A DNA stretch of 51,425 nt from Gammaproteobacteria bacterium. Lineage in GTDB: Bacteria; Pseudomonadota; Gammaproteobacteria; Pseudomonadales; Azotimanducaceae. Position 1 is the first letter of the stretch; every line of letters starts with the position of its first letter. Location of the stretch: contig JAPOOX010000148.1 in the NCBI GenBank assembly GCA_026713185.1, forward strand, positions 1-51,425. The letters run 5' to 3'. The notes beneath the pieces are model-generated. The model was not told where the DNA came from. It saw nothing but the letters and a program-made list of their open reading frames with translations, and did no database searches. Shown here in pieces: positions 1 through 8,934 of this stretch. A program made the translations under genes and the position numbers.

Positions 1-145
1 GCCAGAGGGTGAAGGTGCTCAAGGCCAGTCCCTCGGCGGCGCAGAACGCTACCTGGGTCTGACCGCTATGCTCGAAACGCTGTTGAATCTCCCGCCATTG
101 CTCTGCGGAACGACGAATCAGCGATCGACTTCCTGTTAAACTCAT
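1..145 (-). CDS. IS66-family accessory protein TnpA, N-terminal part (runs off window)
   Basis: The minus strand encodes 48 codons starting MSLTGSRSLIRRSAEQW and continuing with a run containing QTQVAFCAAEGLALSTF. This is the N-terminal helix-turn-helix style of the small IS66 accessory protein (TnpA), which precedes tnpB and the DDE transposase. The ATG at 145-143 follows an AGGAG ribosome site at about 150-155. The rest of the gene lies beyond position 1. The call rests on the recognisable family pattern; no full protein is visible. Confidence 0.7.
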   Translation of the reverse strand, partial: MSLTGSRSLIRRSAEQWREIQQRFEHSGQTQVAFCAAEGLALSTFTLW

Positions 146-147
146 GG

Positions 148-188
148 GGTCTCCTGTTAATTTGTCCAATAAAGAAGAACAGGAGACC
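148..188. repeat. 11-bp perfect inverted repeat in IS66 leader
   Basis: GGTCTCCTGTT at 148-158 pairs exactly with AACAGGAGACC at 178-188 across a 19-base spacer. The left arm contains the AGGAG ribosome site of the minus-strand TnpA gene. Transcripts entering from outside could therefore hide the ribosome site, a common way insertion sequences limit transposase expression. The pairing is seen directly; the regulatory role is inferred. Confidence 0.5.
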
Positions 189-225
189 ATAGATCAACAG
201 CGGAGAATATAACGGTCTAGATTGA

Positions 226-987
<762 letters not shown>

Positions 988-1024
988 GTGGCGGCACCAT
1001 GCGCGTCATCGTTGGGGCCGCCTA

Positions 1025-1185
1025 GGAGGCTGTCCGAGAACTGCGACCGTAGCGAGGGCGAGACTGATTGAGTCATATTTTTTGGTTATTTGAGGCAAAT
1101 ATTGTACATAATAAACGAAAATAAGCGGAAAATATGGCCAATCAGGCTTGTCCGCAGTAGGTCAGTCTGTTCTCGGACAGCCTCC
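1025..1185. mobile_element. 161-bp MITE-like element with 17-bp perfect terminal inverted repeats
   Basis: GGAGGCTGTCCGAGAAC at 1025-1041 is perfectly inverted at 1169-1185. Similarity continues inward on both arms (CTGATTG...CATATTTT...TTATTT against its imperfect complement), so the whole unit could fold into one long hairpin. It has no coding capacity. The first 42 bases recur at 25037-25078, where they interrupt a toxin gene. That supports a mobile, non-autonomous element, or the ends of a larger deleted insertion sequence. The family was not identified. Confidence 0.65.
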
Positions 1186-1186
1186 C

Positions 1187-1282
1187 AGGTACAGCACTGA
1201 CCCAGACGTCATCCAGAGAATCCTGAATCACATCGAAGCGCAACCACCACCGATTAAAGTCATTGACCATCCAAAGGGTTAG
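1187..1282 (+). pseudogene. Possible transposase C-terminal fragment
   Basis: Thirty-one codons read in frame to a TAG, containing DPDVIQRILNHIEAQPPP and ending IDHPKG. The pattern of a xDPxVIxxILxHI segment close to the stop resembles the tails of IS91-like transposases. No start codon or upstream body exists: the fragment begins right where the inverted-repeat element ends. From 1283 to the sulfatase start at 1436 I see only leader DNA. Confidence 0.3.
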
Positions 1283-1435
1283 CACGTCACCATGGCTTTA
1301 ATTTGACTGGACATCGGCAATTGATACTTTTAGGATGCTTTGCCGTTTCTTGAAAGATGCGGTTTACAATACCTATCCTCCAATACAAATCCACAATCGA
1401 GAACTGAAGATGCATCTTCCAGAGAGAAACAAACG

Positions 1436-3109
1436 ATGAGAACCCGGCAAACCGTCCAGATGCTTGCGCTTTGTGCCACGCTATCGCTGATGGCCTGCGT
1501 TGGACCACACACGCAACAAAAGCCCGTTGGACCACACACCCAACAAAAGCCCAATGTGATCTTCTTTCTTGTCGACGATCTTGGGCAACGGGACGTGGGT
1601 CCCTACGGCAGCCAATTCTATGAAACTCCGGCGATCGACCAGTTGGCAAAAGAAGGCATGCTGTTCGAGAATGCCTACTCGACATCCCACGTCTGCTCGC
1701 CGAGTCGCGCGAGCATCCTGACCGGGAAGTATCCAGCGCGTACGAACTTGACCGAGTGGCTGGGCGGGCGGCCTGAACGCGACTACGAGATGTTGCATCA
1801 CGGCGATAAACTCATGGCCCTGCCTGATGAAGAACAAACGCTGGCAGAGACATTACATAAACATGGTTATGCCACCGCGAACTACGGCAAGGCTCATTTG
1901 AACAAAGACCCGAAGACGTACGGCTTTGATGAAGCCATCACGGGATGGGTTCGATCCTACTATCATCCGTTCTCGCCGGAGTACACAGAAACGCTGCCGG
2001 CAAAAGAGGGCGACTACTACACGGATAAGCTGACCGATGCGGCCATTGATTTCATTGAACGAAACAAAGATCGGCCGTTCTTCGTGCACCTTGAACACTT
2101 TTCCGTTCACGATCCGATCCAGGGTCGCAAGGATCTGGTTCAGAAGTATGAGAAGAAACTTGCGACGATGCCGCATCAGGAAGGCCCGGATTACATCCTC
2201 GAACCTAACCCGGATGGCCCTGCGATCTCAGCGGAAAGGCTCAAAGCCCTGGGAGAAAATGACAACAGTACATTGCACCAGAATGAGCGAGTGTGGTGGG
2301 TGAAGCAGAAGCAGGACAACGTCGAATTTGCTGGAATGGTTGAGGCGACAGATGAAAGCCTCGGCCGAATCCGCGCGAAGCTGAAAGAACTCGGCCTGGA
2401 AGACAACACCATCATCGTCTTCACGTCAGACAACGGGGGCATGGCGGCCTCGAACAACTATCGTGGAATCAATCACCCTCGCGAGACACTGAATTCGCGA
2501 TTCGCGAGCTCTAATCTGCCGCTTCGTGGCGCCAAAGGCTGGAACTATGAAGGTGGAATTCGAGTGCCCTTGATTGTTCACTGGCCGGGCAAAACTCAAC
2601 CCAACTCCAATTCCCAAGCGATCGTTACTGGAACGGATTACTATCCAACGCTGCTCGAAATGTTGAAGCTCCCCGCGTTACCAGATCAACATGTCGACGG
2701 TCAAAGCTTCGTCGCTGCTCTGGCAGCAGAAGACTACGATCGCGGACCGATCTACTGGCACTTCCCCCACTACAGCAATCACGGTTTTCAAAGTCCGGGT
2801 GGCGCAATTCGTTCCGGACGATACAAACTGCTCGAATACTTCGAAAACGGAACGGTTCAGCTATTCGATTTGGAAAATGATATCGGCGAGCAACACGACA
2901 TCTCCAGGCAACAACCGGAGACGACCAAGAAACTGTTGAAGATGCTCCAAAACTGGCGCAAGGACGTCGATGCCAAGATGCCCTATCCCAAAACGCCGAC
3001 TTCAAAGCCCGCACCGGGGTCGCGAGTTCTCAAGTTCAACCGTGATGGCATTCCCTGCATATCTCATCAGGGGCAACTGGAAGCTTGTGGTAAGAATCGA
3101 CGGAAGTAA
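1436..3109 (+). CDS. Type I sulfatase, predicted lipoprotein
   Basis: The 557-residue product should hydrolyse sulfate esters outside the cytoplasm. The ATG at 1436 opens MRTRQTVQML, then a hydrophobic stretch and the lipobox LMAC (Cys21), so a lipid anchor is likely. An upstream in-frame TTG at 1340 would hide this signal and is rejected. The alkaline-phosphatase-fold features are present: the metal-binding DD pair in FFLVDDLG (about 47-48), the formylglycine signature CSPSR at Cys87, and the later SDNGG block. It therefore needs an anaerobic or FGE-type maturase, not seen here. The ribosome site is a weak AGAGAG. The first residues of the mature protein are a duplicated 9-residue unit. It stands alone on this strand and is not coupled to a neighbour. 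Confidence 0.88.
   Translation: MRTRQTVQMLALCATLSLMACVGPHTQQKPVGPHTQQKPNVIFFLVDDLGQRDVGPYGSQFYETPAIDQLAKEGMLFENAYSTSHVCSPSRASILTGKYPARTNLTEWLGGRPERDYEMLHHGDKLMALPDEEQTLAETLHKHGYATANYGKAHLNKDPKTYGFDEAITGWVRSYYHPFSPEYTETLPAKEGDYYTDKLTDAAIDFIERNKDRPFFVHLEHFSVHDPIQGRKDLVQKYEKKLATMPHQEGPDYILEPNPDGPAISAERLKALGENDNSTLHQNERVWWVKQKQDNVEFAGMVEATDESLGRIRAKLKELGLEDNTIIVFTSDNGGMAASNNYRGINHPRETLNSRFASSNLPLRGAKGWNYEGGIRVPLIVHWPGKTQPNSNSQAIVTGTDYYPTLLEMLKLPALPDQHVDGQSFVAALAAEDYDRGPIYWHFPHYSNHGFQSPGGAIRSGRYKLLEYFENGTVQLFDLENDIGEQHDISRQQPETTKKLLKMLQNWRKDVDAKMPYPKTPTSKPAPGSRVLKFNRDGIPCISHQGQLEACGKNRRK
1499..1552 (+). repeat. Two tandem 27-bp units inside the sulfatase gene
   Basis: Two adjacent units differ at one base and each encodes VGPHTQQKP, directly after the lipobox cysteine. 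The result is a lengthened linker between the membrane anchor and the sulfatase domain. It looks like a recent slippage duplication. Confidence 0.9.
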
Positions 3110-3157
3110 TGTGTTGACCGTGTTCCCGCCAGGCCAGGCGATGCCAGCAACGGCAAC

Positions 3158-3335
3158 GTGCTCTCAACGGTAGAGGAGGTAGTGAGCTTTTTTGCCGAGC
3201 TGAACTGCGGTGACGCGGTAAACTTCACCTGGGACGTACAGAACTTGTGGCAGATGGGCACCTTCCCCTCGCTGGCGGGCTACCAGCAGTTGCGGTCATT
3301 GCTCGCCTACTACCACCTGAAAGGCAGGCAGTCCG
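3158..3335 (+). other. Short coding-like remnant, possibly SnoaL/NTF2-like
   Basis: An open stretch contains VEEVVSFFAELNCGDAV and then WQMGTFPSLAGYQQLRSLL. This loosely resembles the start of SnoaL-like proteins (a helix, then WxxG.FP..G...). It ends where a reversed dehalogenase remnant begins, so it is at best a fragment. The remainder of 3110-3758 holds that dehalogenase remnant and two promoter sites. Confidence 0.25.
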
Positions 3336-3354
3336 AGCCCGGCTCCACCGCGCT

Positions 3355-3502
3355 GCAGTGGGGCTCGGGCCTCGCGGACCCTCATCCACATCGTGCATCC
3401 GGAGGCGACCGCCCTCTCCATTGTCGATCTCAAGATAGTGAGGTTCGAAAGGGAGTCCCGCGAGATTTTGAATTGTTCGTCGGGTGTTCTAAGGACTCTC
3501 AT
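3355..3502 (-). pseudogene. 5' remnant of a haloalkane dehalogenase gene
   Basis: Read from the minus-strand ATG at 3502, the sequence begins MRVLRTPDEQF. After frameshifts it continues like the intact dehalogenase at 12829 (residues FEPHYLEID and GEGGRLRMH can be recovered in other frames). The similarity extends upstream through its leader and promoter. Only the first 50 or so codons survive; the catalytic triad is absent. It is therefore a decayed duplicate of the 12829 gene, in opposite orientation. Confidence 0.75.
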
Positions 3503-3555
3503 GTCGGCCACCTCTGGTTTACGAGGCCCTAAGTATCAGTTAGCGAATCAGACGT

Positions 3556-3584
3556 GTCTATTCACATTTAGATTTCATCTGATA
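3556..3584 (-). promoter_or_regulatory. Decayed TATC-N4-GATA / TRGAC promoter of the dehalogenase remnant
   Basis: On the minus strand, TATCAGATGAAA (3584-3573) is followed by 12 bases and TAGAC (3560-3556). One palindrome half is mutated (GAAA for GATA). Position and flanking bases match the intact site at 12747, as expected for a duplicated promoter that lost selection with its gene. Confidence 0.6.
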
Positions 3585-3655
3585 AGAGAAAGCTATGAGG
3601 AAATGTTCAGATCCAGATCCCATTTGCGGGATGGTTGAACTTCATAACACCGTAT

Positions 3656-3684
3656 TATCAATTGATACGGTTTTGTTGATGGAC
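3656..3684 (+). promoter_or_regulatory. TATC-N4-GATA operator with TRGAC element, upstream of the DUF2855 gene
   Basis: TATCAATTGATA at 3656-3667 is a perfect palindrome. Exactly 12 bases later comes TGGAC (3680-3684), about 75 bases before the start codon at 3759. The same architecture occurs at five other places in the window. If the TRGAC block overlaps the -10 region, the palindrome covers the -35 region. Confidence 0.6.
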
Positions 3685-3758
3685 CCAATGCAGAGGTTGC
3701 GCCAAACTACCGGTTCTATGTGCGTTCCATGTGCGATCGATTTGAGAGGAAATTACCA

Positions 3759-4841
3759 ATGACACAGTGCACAGAACTTTGGGTAGATCTCAAGCAATTG
3801 AGAAAAACCCGCGTAGTCACCGCAAAGTTACCGCCGTTGGAGGAGGGCAAAGTGCTGGTGGCGATAGACAAGTTTGGTCTCACGGCTATGAACGTGCAAT
3901 ACGCCAGGGCGCGTGAGAAGGTTAGCTACTGGGGATTTCCGACTGAGGGCGATTGGAGCAAGGTCCCGGCCTGGGGCTATGCCGATGTCCTTGAGTCCAA
4001 CTGCACCGACCTGCCGGTGGGTGAGCGCCTTTACGGCTTCTTTCCGATGGCCAGTCACACGGTGTTACGCCCCGGACAAGTCCGCGAAGACGAGTTCGTC
4101 GATATAGCGGAGCGTCGCCAGGACGTGCCGGAAACTTACAACAGATACAGGCGGACAGGGGCTGAATCCGAGGTGCTGCGCGAAATGGAAGTTGAGCGCT
4201 GTCTGATGTTTCCTCTGTTCCTGACCTCCTTCATGCTGTACGACTATCTGGTGGATAATGATTTTTTCGGCGCCAGCCAGGTGTTAATCAGCTCGGTATC
4301 CTCGAAAACCGGCTTTGGGCTGACTCAGTTATTACGCGATGATGCTCAGGTCCATCAGCGCATTGTCGGACTAACATCAGCTTCCAATGTTGCTTTCGTG
4401 GACAGGCTGGGTGTTTGTCACCAGATAGTCGCCTATGGTGATGAGTCTCAGATCGACCGGACTGCGCCGGCGGTCTACGTGGATATGTCGGGTAATACTG
4501 CCCTCCGGTCCGCGCTGCACCAGCTGTTGGCGGAAAATATGAGGGTGAGCTTGATGGTAGGCGCCACCGACTGGGAGCAGCAGGGCCCCTCCGGCGATTT
4601 ACCCGGGGCACTGCCTGAAACTTTTTTTGCCCCTGGTCACCTACTCAAACGGGAAGCTGAATGGGGCCCCGGTGTGATCATGGACAAAGCGTTGAGGGCT
4701 TGCGTTGAAGTCGCTGGCAAACTGCGAGGTACGCTGGCAGTTGAGTGGATCGAGACCGCGGATGATCTGGCCGACACCTGGAACGACCTGCTGGACAACA
4801 AGGTGTCGCCCGATCGGGGGCTGATGGCCTCGCTGCGGTAA
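3759..4841 (+). CDS. DUF2855 family protein
   Basis: The 360-residue protein starts MTQCTELWVDLKQLRKT and contains KVLVAIDKFGLTAMNVQYA, VPAWGYADV, FLTSFMLYDYL and VLISSVSSKTGFGL. These are the typical blocks of DUF2855 (PF11017), a family that looks like a distant medium-chain dehydrogenase/quinone-oxidoreductase fold. No biochemical function is established. No signal peptide is seen, so it is cytoplasmic. The ATG at 3759 follows a GAGG ribosome site; an in-frame ATG at 3720 has none. A TATC-N4-GATA promoter precedes it, tying it to the dehalogenase, GST, TonB-receptor and esterase genes. Confidence 0.85.
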   Translation: MTQCTELWVDLKQLRKTRVVTAKLPPLEEGKVLVAIDKFGLTAMNVQYARAREKVSYWGFPTEGDWSKVPAWGYADVLESNCTDLPVGERLYGFFPMASHTVLRPGQVREDEFVDIAERRQDVPETYNRYRRTGAESEVLREMEVERCLMFPLFLTSFMLYDYLVDNDFFGASQVLISSVSSKTGFGLTQLLRDDAQVHQRIVGLTSASNVAFVDRLGVCHQIVAYGDESQIDRTAPAVYVDMSGNTALRSALHQLLAENMRVSLMVGATDWEQQGPSGDLPGALPETFFAPGHLLKREAEWGPGVIMDKALRACVEVAGKLRGTLAVEWIETADDLADTWNDLLDNKVSPDRGLMASLR

Positions 4842-4858
4842 AGGATCTTCTTGAAGGA

Positions 4859-5218
4859 TCAACTAGACGCAAACCGGAAACAGTCGATGGTTGGTACTTC
4901 GGCTGATGATCGCACCTCCCGCCGATGTATTTCCAACACATTGACCTGCAGCTTGGTAATGGGCAGGTTGAGTTCCACGACCTGACCGAGTGCGAGTTCA
5001 CTGTCAAAGGCGACGCGGGGGCCGTAACCCAGCAGGTTGGAGTGGGCCAACAGATCTTTCGCCATCTGTTGGGAGCATGCTGCGACATAGTGCGCATCGC
5101 GCAGGGGATTTTTGTCTCGCCCTCTGAAACAGATACCGCAGGGGGCCTTGCCGATCCTACGCAATGGTCGGTAGCCGCGCGCTTGATCTAAGGCTCGATC
5201 CAGATCGGCGATGTCCAA
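4859..5218 (-). CDS. Unrecognised small open frame downstream of a DUF3604 gene
   Basis: The frame encodes up to 119 residues, containing GKAPCGICFRGRDKNP, YVAACSQQMAKDLLAH and AFDSELALGQVVELNLPI. Composition looks protein-like, and the last block vaguely recalls a PilZ-type beta strand. The only upstream start is a TTG that overlaps the end of the DUF3604 gene in another frame and has no ribosome site, so this may be a gene fragment. I do not recognise the family. Confidence 0.3.
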   Translation of the reverse strand: MDIADLDRALDQARGYRPLRRIGKAPCGICFRGRDKNPLRDAHYVAACSQQMAKDLLAHSNLLGYGPRVAFDSELALGQVVELNLPITKLQVNVLEIHRREVRSSAEVPTIDCFRFASS

Positions 5219-7077
5219 GCACGGTTCTGCAGGGTTGCGGGCACATCGTTGGGGAGCGCCACACCGACGCTGTTGGCAAGCCAGGTCGTCCAGCGGCAGG
5301 TCGGATTCTCCAGCACCCGGATGTAGTAGAAGGCACGCTGATCTGGAGCGAAGTCGGGATCAACAAAATGTGCACTGAGCTCGGCTGCGCCAACATCGTT
5401 CTTTTGCGCGCAGGTCTCAAGGTCAATATCAGCCGCCGTTTTCGGACATCGGCTCGAGTCGTCCGCACTGCGTCCGTCGGCGCAGGCAACGTCCCACACC
5501 TTGTGTTGTTCCTCACCGTTCTTGAGCCAGCCTTTGATGACCTGCACGCGGTCGAGAGGTGCGCCGAGGGGGTCGCGGGCGACCGATACCCAGAAGCTGG
5601 GCGCACTTTTTATAGCCGCCAGGGTACCGCCCATGGGTACGCCGTGTGCGTATGCGGCGGCGACGTTGGCGGTGCTGTTATCCATGTTTTCCGGTAACGC
5701 GCCTGCGAAAAAGCGCACCTTCAGACGTGAGCCGCTGGTCGCAAACGTTTCCCGCCGGTGCAATGCGTCCCAGATCTCGGTGCGCGTATTGTCAGCCGCC
5801 CATACCGCAGCCAGTGCGCCCACGCTCGTGCGGCGCATATCGCCGACCACGACGTGCGAGCGCTCAAGCACCTGCTGCACTGCCTCGGCGTTGCCGCGCG
5901 CCGGTGCATACTTGTTACGCGGGTCGACGTTGCCCGGGTCAGAATTGTGTGTGTCCGTCGAGCCGATAATACCGAGCTTGAAGGGATTGATGCCGCGCTC
6001 GCTGGCAAGTTGCAGGCCATCCAGCAGGGCATTGCGCACAAACGAGGTCTCGGTCGCGCAGCGTGCGCTTTCGCCGTCGGCACACGGTTCGAAAATTTTC
6101 TCGAAGCCGCATTCCTCGTCCGTGGTACCGAGGCCGACGTGGCATTCTGATTCTCCCTTTATCTGGGCAACCTCGGCCAGGCGTTCGAGGCGGGCGCGCC
6201 GATCGAGGTCCACGGCTTGATACTCTGCACCATCCTCGTCGGTGCGTGAAAACATCAGGCCCCATGAATAGTTGTTATTGTGCGGAATCGTTATGACCCG
6301 GCACGGCAGTTGGCAGGCTGCGTCGAGCTTCTGAAAAAGATCCCGGGTACTCGAGACATCAAGATTGGAAAAGGCATGAGGGATAACCTCGGATCCACGG
6401 AAGATCACATTGCGGTGCAGCATGCCGTATTGCTGCAACATTGGCGTGAACTCGTAAGCGATCAGCGTTGTGAATTTACCAGGATCGTTGAATTCCTCGG
6501 CGACGGTCTGGATGCGTTGCCAGGTTGTATCGGCATTAGCGACGCACGCCTCGAAGTCGGCGCAAAGCTCCGGGTCGGGGGTTTCCGGGCGAGCCTGGGC
6601 TCTTCCGACTAACGTATTAAAGAGTTCGGAATCCCATCTTTGCGTGCGCATGACCTTACAGACATCAGAATCGTATTGGGAATGATCTTCGTAAGTGCAG
6701 GCGGTCATGAAAGCGAAACCTTCCGCGTGGTCGGTCAGGGCGGTGAAATCGAGCGGGGTCGCCAGCTGGGTGACGATACCGTTACTGATTTTCACGGCCT
6801 CACCGCGGGCGAAGCGGTATGCGTCGCGTGGCCCGATGCGGTTTCCCCCCATGCCGTAAGCGTCGTGCGACCAACTCGTATGCACATGCAGATCACCGAA
6901 ATAGACGTTAGTAGGCATACTGGCATCAGTGGGTGTCTCCGGCTGAGCGACGCGGGTCTCCGGAGTCGGCGAAGCGTCATCCTCGACGGACTTCTCCGAG
7001 CAGGCAGTTAGAAATACCGAAATCACCAGTGACAAGACAACCGAATAGGTGGGGCAAACAAACCGGACTGCGGGCAT
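5188..7077 (-). CDS. DUF3604 protein, lipoprotein (copy 1)
   Basis: A 629-residue predicted lipoprotein (lipobox LTAC, Cys26). The DUF3604 (PF12228) domain follows. It has the PHP-like metal motifs: FGDLHVHT (His64, His66), LTDHA (Asp116, His117), IPHNNN, and GSTDTHN, then a C-terminal part ending AWTSPIWIEP. PHP-type motifs of this kind bind two or three metals and cleave phosphoesters, but no substrate is known for DUF3604. It is the most divergent copy here: it carries Cys-rich insertions (SECHVGL...EECGFEK, CADGESARC) that the others lack. The start ATG has only a weak ribosome site. It is divergent from the DUF1330 gene. Confidence 0.88.
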   Translation of the reverse strand: MPAVRFVCPTYSVVLSLVISVFLTACSEKSVEDDASPTPETRVAQPETPTDASMPTNVYFGDLHVHTSWSHDAYGMGGNRIGPRDAYRFARGEAVKISNGIVTQLATPLDFTALTDHAEGFAFMTACTYEDHSQYDSDVCKVMRTQRWDSELFNTLVGRAQARPETPDPELCADFEACVANADTTWQRIQTVAEEFNDPGKFTTLIAYEFTPMLQQYGMLHRNVIFRGSEVIPHAFSNLDVSSTRDLFQKLDAACQLPCRVITIPHNNNYSWGLMFSRTDEDGAEYQAVDLDRRARLERLAEVAQIKGESECHVGLGTTDEECGFEKIFEPCADGESARCATETSFVRNALLDGLQLASERGINPFKLGIIGSTDTHNSDPGNVDPRNKYAPARGNAEAVQQVLERSHVVVGDMRRTSVGALAAVWAADNTRTEIWDALHRRETFATSGSRLKVRFFAGALPENMDNSTANVAAAYAHGVPMGGTLAAIKSAPSFWVSVARDPLGAPLDRVQVIKGWLKNGEEQHKVWDVACADGRSADDSSRCPKTAADIDLETCAQKNDVGAAELSAHFVDPDFAPDQRAFYYIRVLENPTCRWTTWLANSVGVALPNDVPATLQNRAWTSPIWIEP

Positions 7078-7100
7078 ACGTCGTTTCGCTCTGTTTCAGT

Positions 7101-7113
7101 AGGAGGCTGTCGA
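7101..7113 (+). repeat. Short match to the tip of the inverted-repeat element
   Basis: The sequence TAGGAGGCTGTC between the divergent DUF3604 and DUF1330 genes equals the outer tip of the element at 1025. The match then ends. It could be an insertion scar or chance. Confidence 0.2.
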
Positions 7114-7164
7114 GGATACTTGTGCAGCCACGTATACTGCAAACTTGGTTGACGGAGTATCGAT

Positions 7165-7557
7165 ATGGTTCACATTAACCCTGACGCAGAAACACTAGCG
7201 CAAATGGAGGACCGTGATCCGGACGAACCGGTGATCATGGTGAATCTCGTCAAGTTTCGGGACATGGCCGCGGAAGGCTTTGGCGTGGACGGTATGACGG
7301 GCCAGGAGGCCTACTATTATTATGGAAAGAAGTTCGAGGAACTCGATCTGGGATTCGTCAACGAGATCCTCTGGGCTGGTCCTGCCGAAACGATCATCGG
7401 TGACGAGGATTGGGATACCGTCACCGTGATTCGATATCCTACCCGTGGCAACCTTGTGACGATGTTCAAGAATCCTGATTTTCAGGCGCTATTGCGCATC
7501 CGTGCAGCCGGACTAAAAGACTCCCGCCTGATTGAAATGAGCCCGACTACCGCCTAA
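7165..7557 (+). CDS. DUF1330 family protein
   Basis: A 130-residue protein, MVHINPDAETLAQM..., with EPVIMVNLVKFRD, YYYYGKKFEEL and VIRYPTRGNLVTMFKNPDF. These are the standard blocks of DUF1330 (PF07045), a small ferredoxin-like (dimeric alpha-beta barrel) fold of unknown activity, often near oxidoreductases or hydrolases. The GGAG ribosome site lies 7 bases before the ATG. No signal peptide, so it is cytoplasmic. It stands divergent from the copy 1 DUF3604 gene. Confidence 0.85.
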   Translation: MVHINPDAETLAQMEDRDPDEPVIMVNLVKFRDMAAEGFGVDGMTGQEAYYYYGKKFEELDLGFVNEILWAGPAETIIGDEDWDTVTVIRYPTRGNLVTMFKNPDFQALLRIRAAGLKDSRLIEMSPTTA

Positions 7558-7563
7558 CGGATT

Positions 7564-7677
7564 TTGGTTACACCGTTTAAGAAACTGATCTTCGCTGCTA
7601 TGCTTCGCGGCGACCTGCCCAAAGGTGTCATGTACGACAACGGCATGCACTGTTCGTGTCAGTCGCCGCAGGCGCTT
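7564..7677 (+). other. Unrecognised open stretch after DUF1330
   Basis: An open frame from a TTG contains TPFKKLIFAAMLRGDLPKG and VMYDNGMHCSCQSP. It runs into the reversed end of the DUF3604 pseudogene. There is no ribosome site and no family I recognise. Probably a gene fragment. Confidence 0.2.
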
Positions 7678-8923
7678 TTAGCCGCCGCGGGCGCTGTTGT
7701 ACCAGATCGGCGAAGACCAGGCTCTGTCCTGAATGGTCGCCTTTAGGTCGACACGCGGTGCAACGCCTGCGCGAATCGCATCCCAGGTGCTCCAGCGGCA
7801 TTTCGGATTCTCCAACACCCGCACATAGTAAAAAGCAGGTTGATCAGATTTGAAATCAGGATCCTGCCAGAACCCTTTCAATTCTGCAGCGCCCTTGTCA
7901 GGCGTCACTTCACAGGTAGCAATATCTACCGTCGCGCCATTATCAGGACAACGGTGGGCCAACTCGAATGGGCATAATCTCAAAATCCGCCCACTCATCG
8001 TTGGGTGACAACAACGGATGGGTATCAGAGGTACCTTTTACCTGCGTATTCTCGACAACAGGTTCATTGCGCATGCGTTGAATCGCATAGTCCGAGTCCT
8101 GGGGTGAACCGTCGAAGCGGGTGGTCTGGAACATCCAGCCATCGGAGCCATTTGAGTTATGTGGTATAGCAAGGGATTCAATTCCCAGCTCTCGCTGTGC
8201 ATCCATCCATTGCCAGAGATCTTCCGGGTTTGGCGAATTGAGGCGACTGAAAGGCAGGTCGGGCACGTTCGATCCCCGGAAGATAACGTTTCGATGGAGG
8301 TTTTGAGCCTGCCCCCCTCTGGTTGTGTACTCGTAAGCGACAAACGTTGTGAACGTCCCTGGCTCGTTGTGGCGCTCGGCGGCTGCAATCGTGTCCTGCC
8401 AGGCATTCCTGGCCACATCCAGATCGTTAAGCACAGACTGATCGGGGTTCTCATCTGCTGCTTGCATCAACGGACCGAGGGCGCGAAAGACAGGCAGAAT
8501 ATCGTCTGGTTTGGTAACGTCGCGGATTGCCTTTGCAAATTCCATCTGGCTTAATGGGCCGGTTCCTTCCGCTGCCTCTGCCATCACGCCAAGAAAGTTT
8601 CCATGGTCGGTAACCGCCAGAAAATCCAGCGGCTTATTGATCTGCATATCGAAACCGGCCGCATGTTTGATCGCCGCTCCCTTGGCAAAACGATAGGCAT
8701 CATCCGGGGATGCCCTGGTGCCCAACACGTAGGCATCCAGGGAATAACGCGTATGAACATGGGTGTCGCCGAAGAACGCGTCAAGTAATGGGTTTGTCGC
8801 AATGGCATCTGTGGGCGCGATATCCACCGCCTCACTCGACGGTTTGCCCGGTTCTTCGGATCGCGAACAGCCAAAAAGTGTGAGTACAGCCAGGGTGCAA
8901 ACGAACACTGGCGATAATTTCAT
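7678..8923 (-). pseudogene. DUF3604 lipoprotein gene with a large internal deletion and frameshift (copy 2)
   Basis: The ATG at 8923 (ribosome site GGAG, 11 bases after the sulfatase stop) opens MKLSPVFVCT, with lipobox FGC (Cys19), [13 protein letters not shown] and IPHNSN. The protein matches other copies as far as NDEWADFEIMP. It then jumps, in another frame, to HRCPDNGATVDIATCE and the normal C-terminus ending WSSPIWYN. Compared with intact copies about 230 residues are missing, including the GSSDTHN metal motif. The junction lies near 7950-7985. The stop near 7943 would truncate it at about 326 residues. Confidence 0.85.
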
Positions 8924-8934
8924 AGAATTCTCCG

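Noticed and set aside
1340-1435. TTG at 1340 as sulfatase start
   Set aside because: It would place 32 residues ahead of a clear lipoprotein signal, and there is no ribosome site.
7155-7166. TATCGATA before the DUF1330 start as another regulon site
   Set aside because: The half-sites touch without the N4 spacer, it overlaps the ribosome-site region, and no TRGAC follows at 12 bases.
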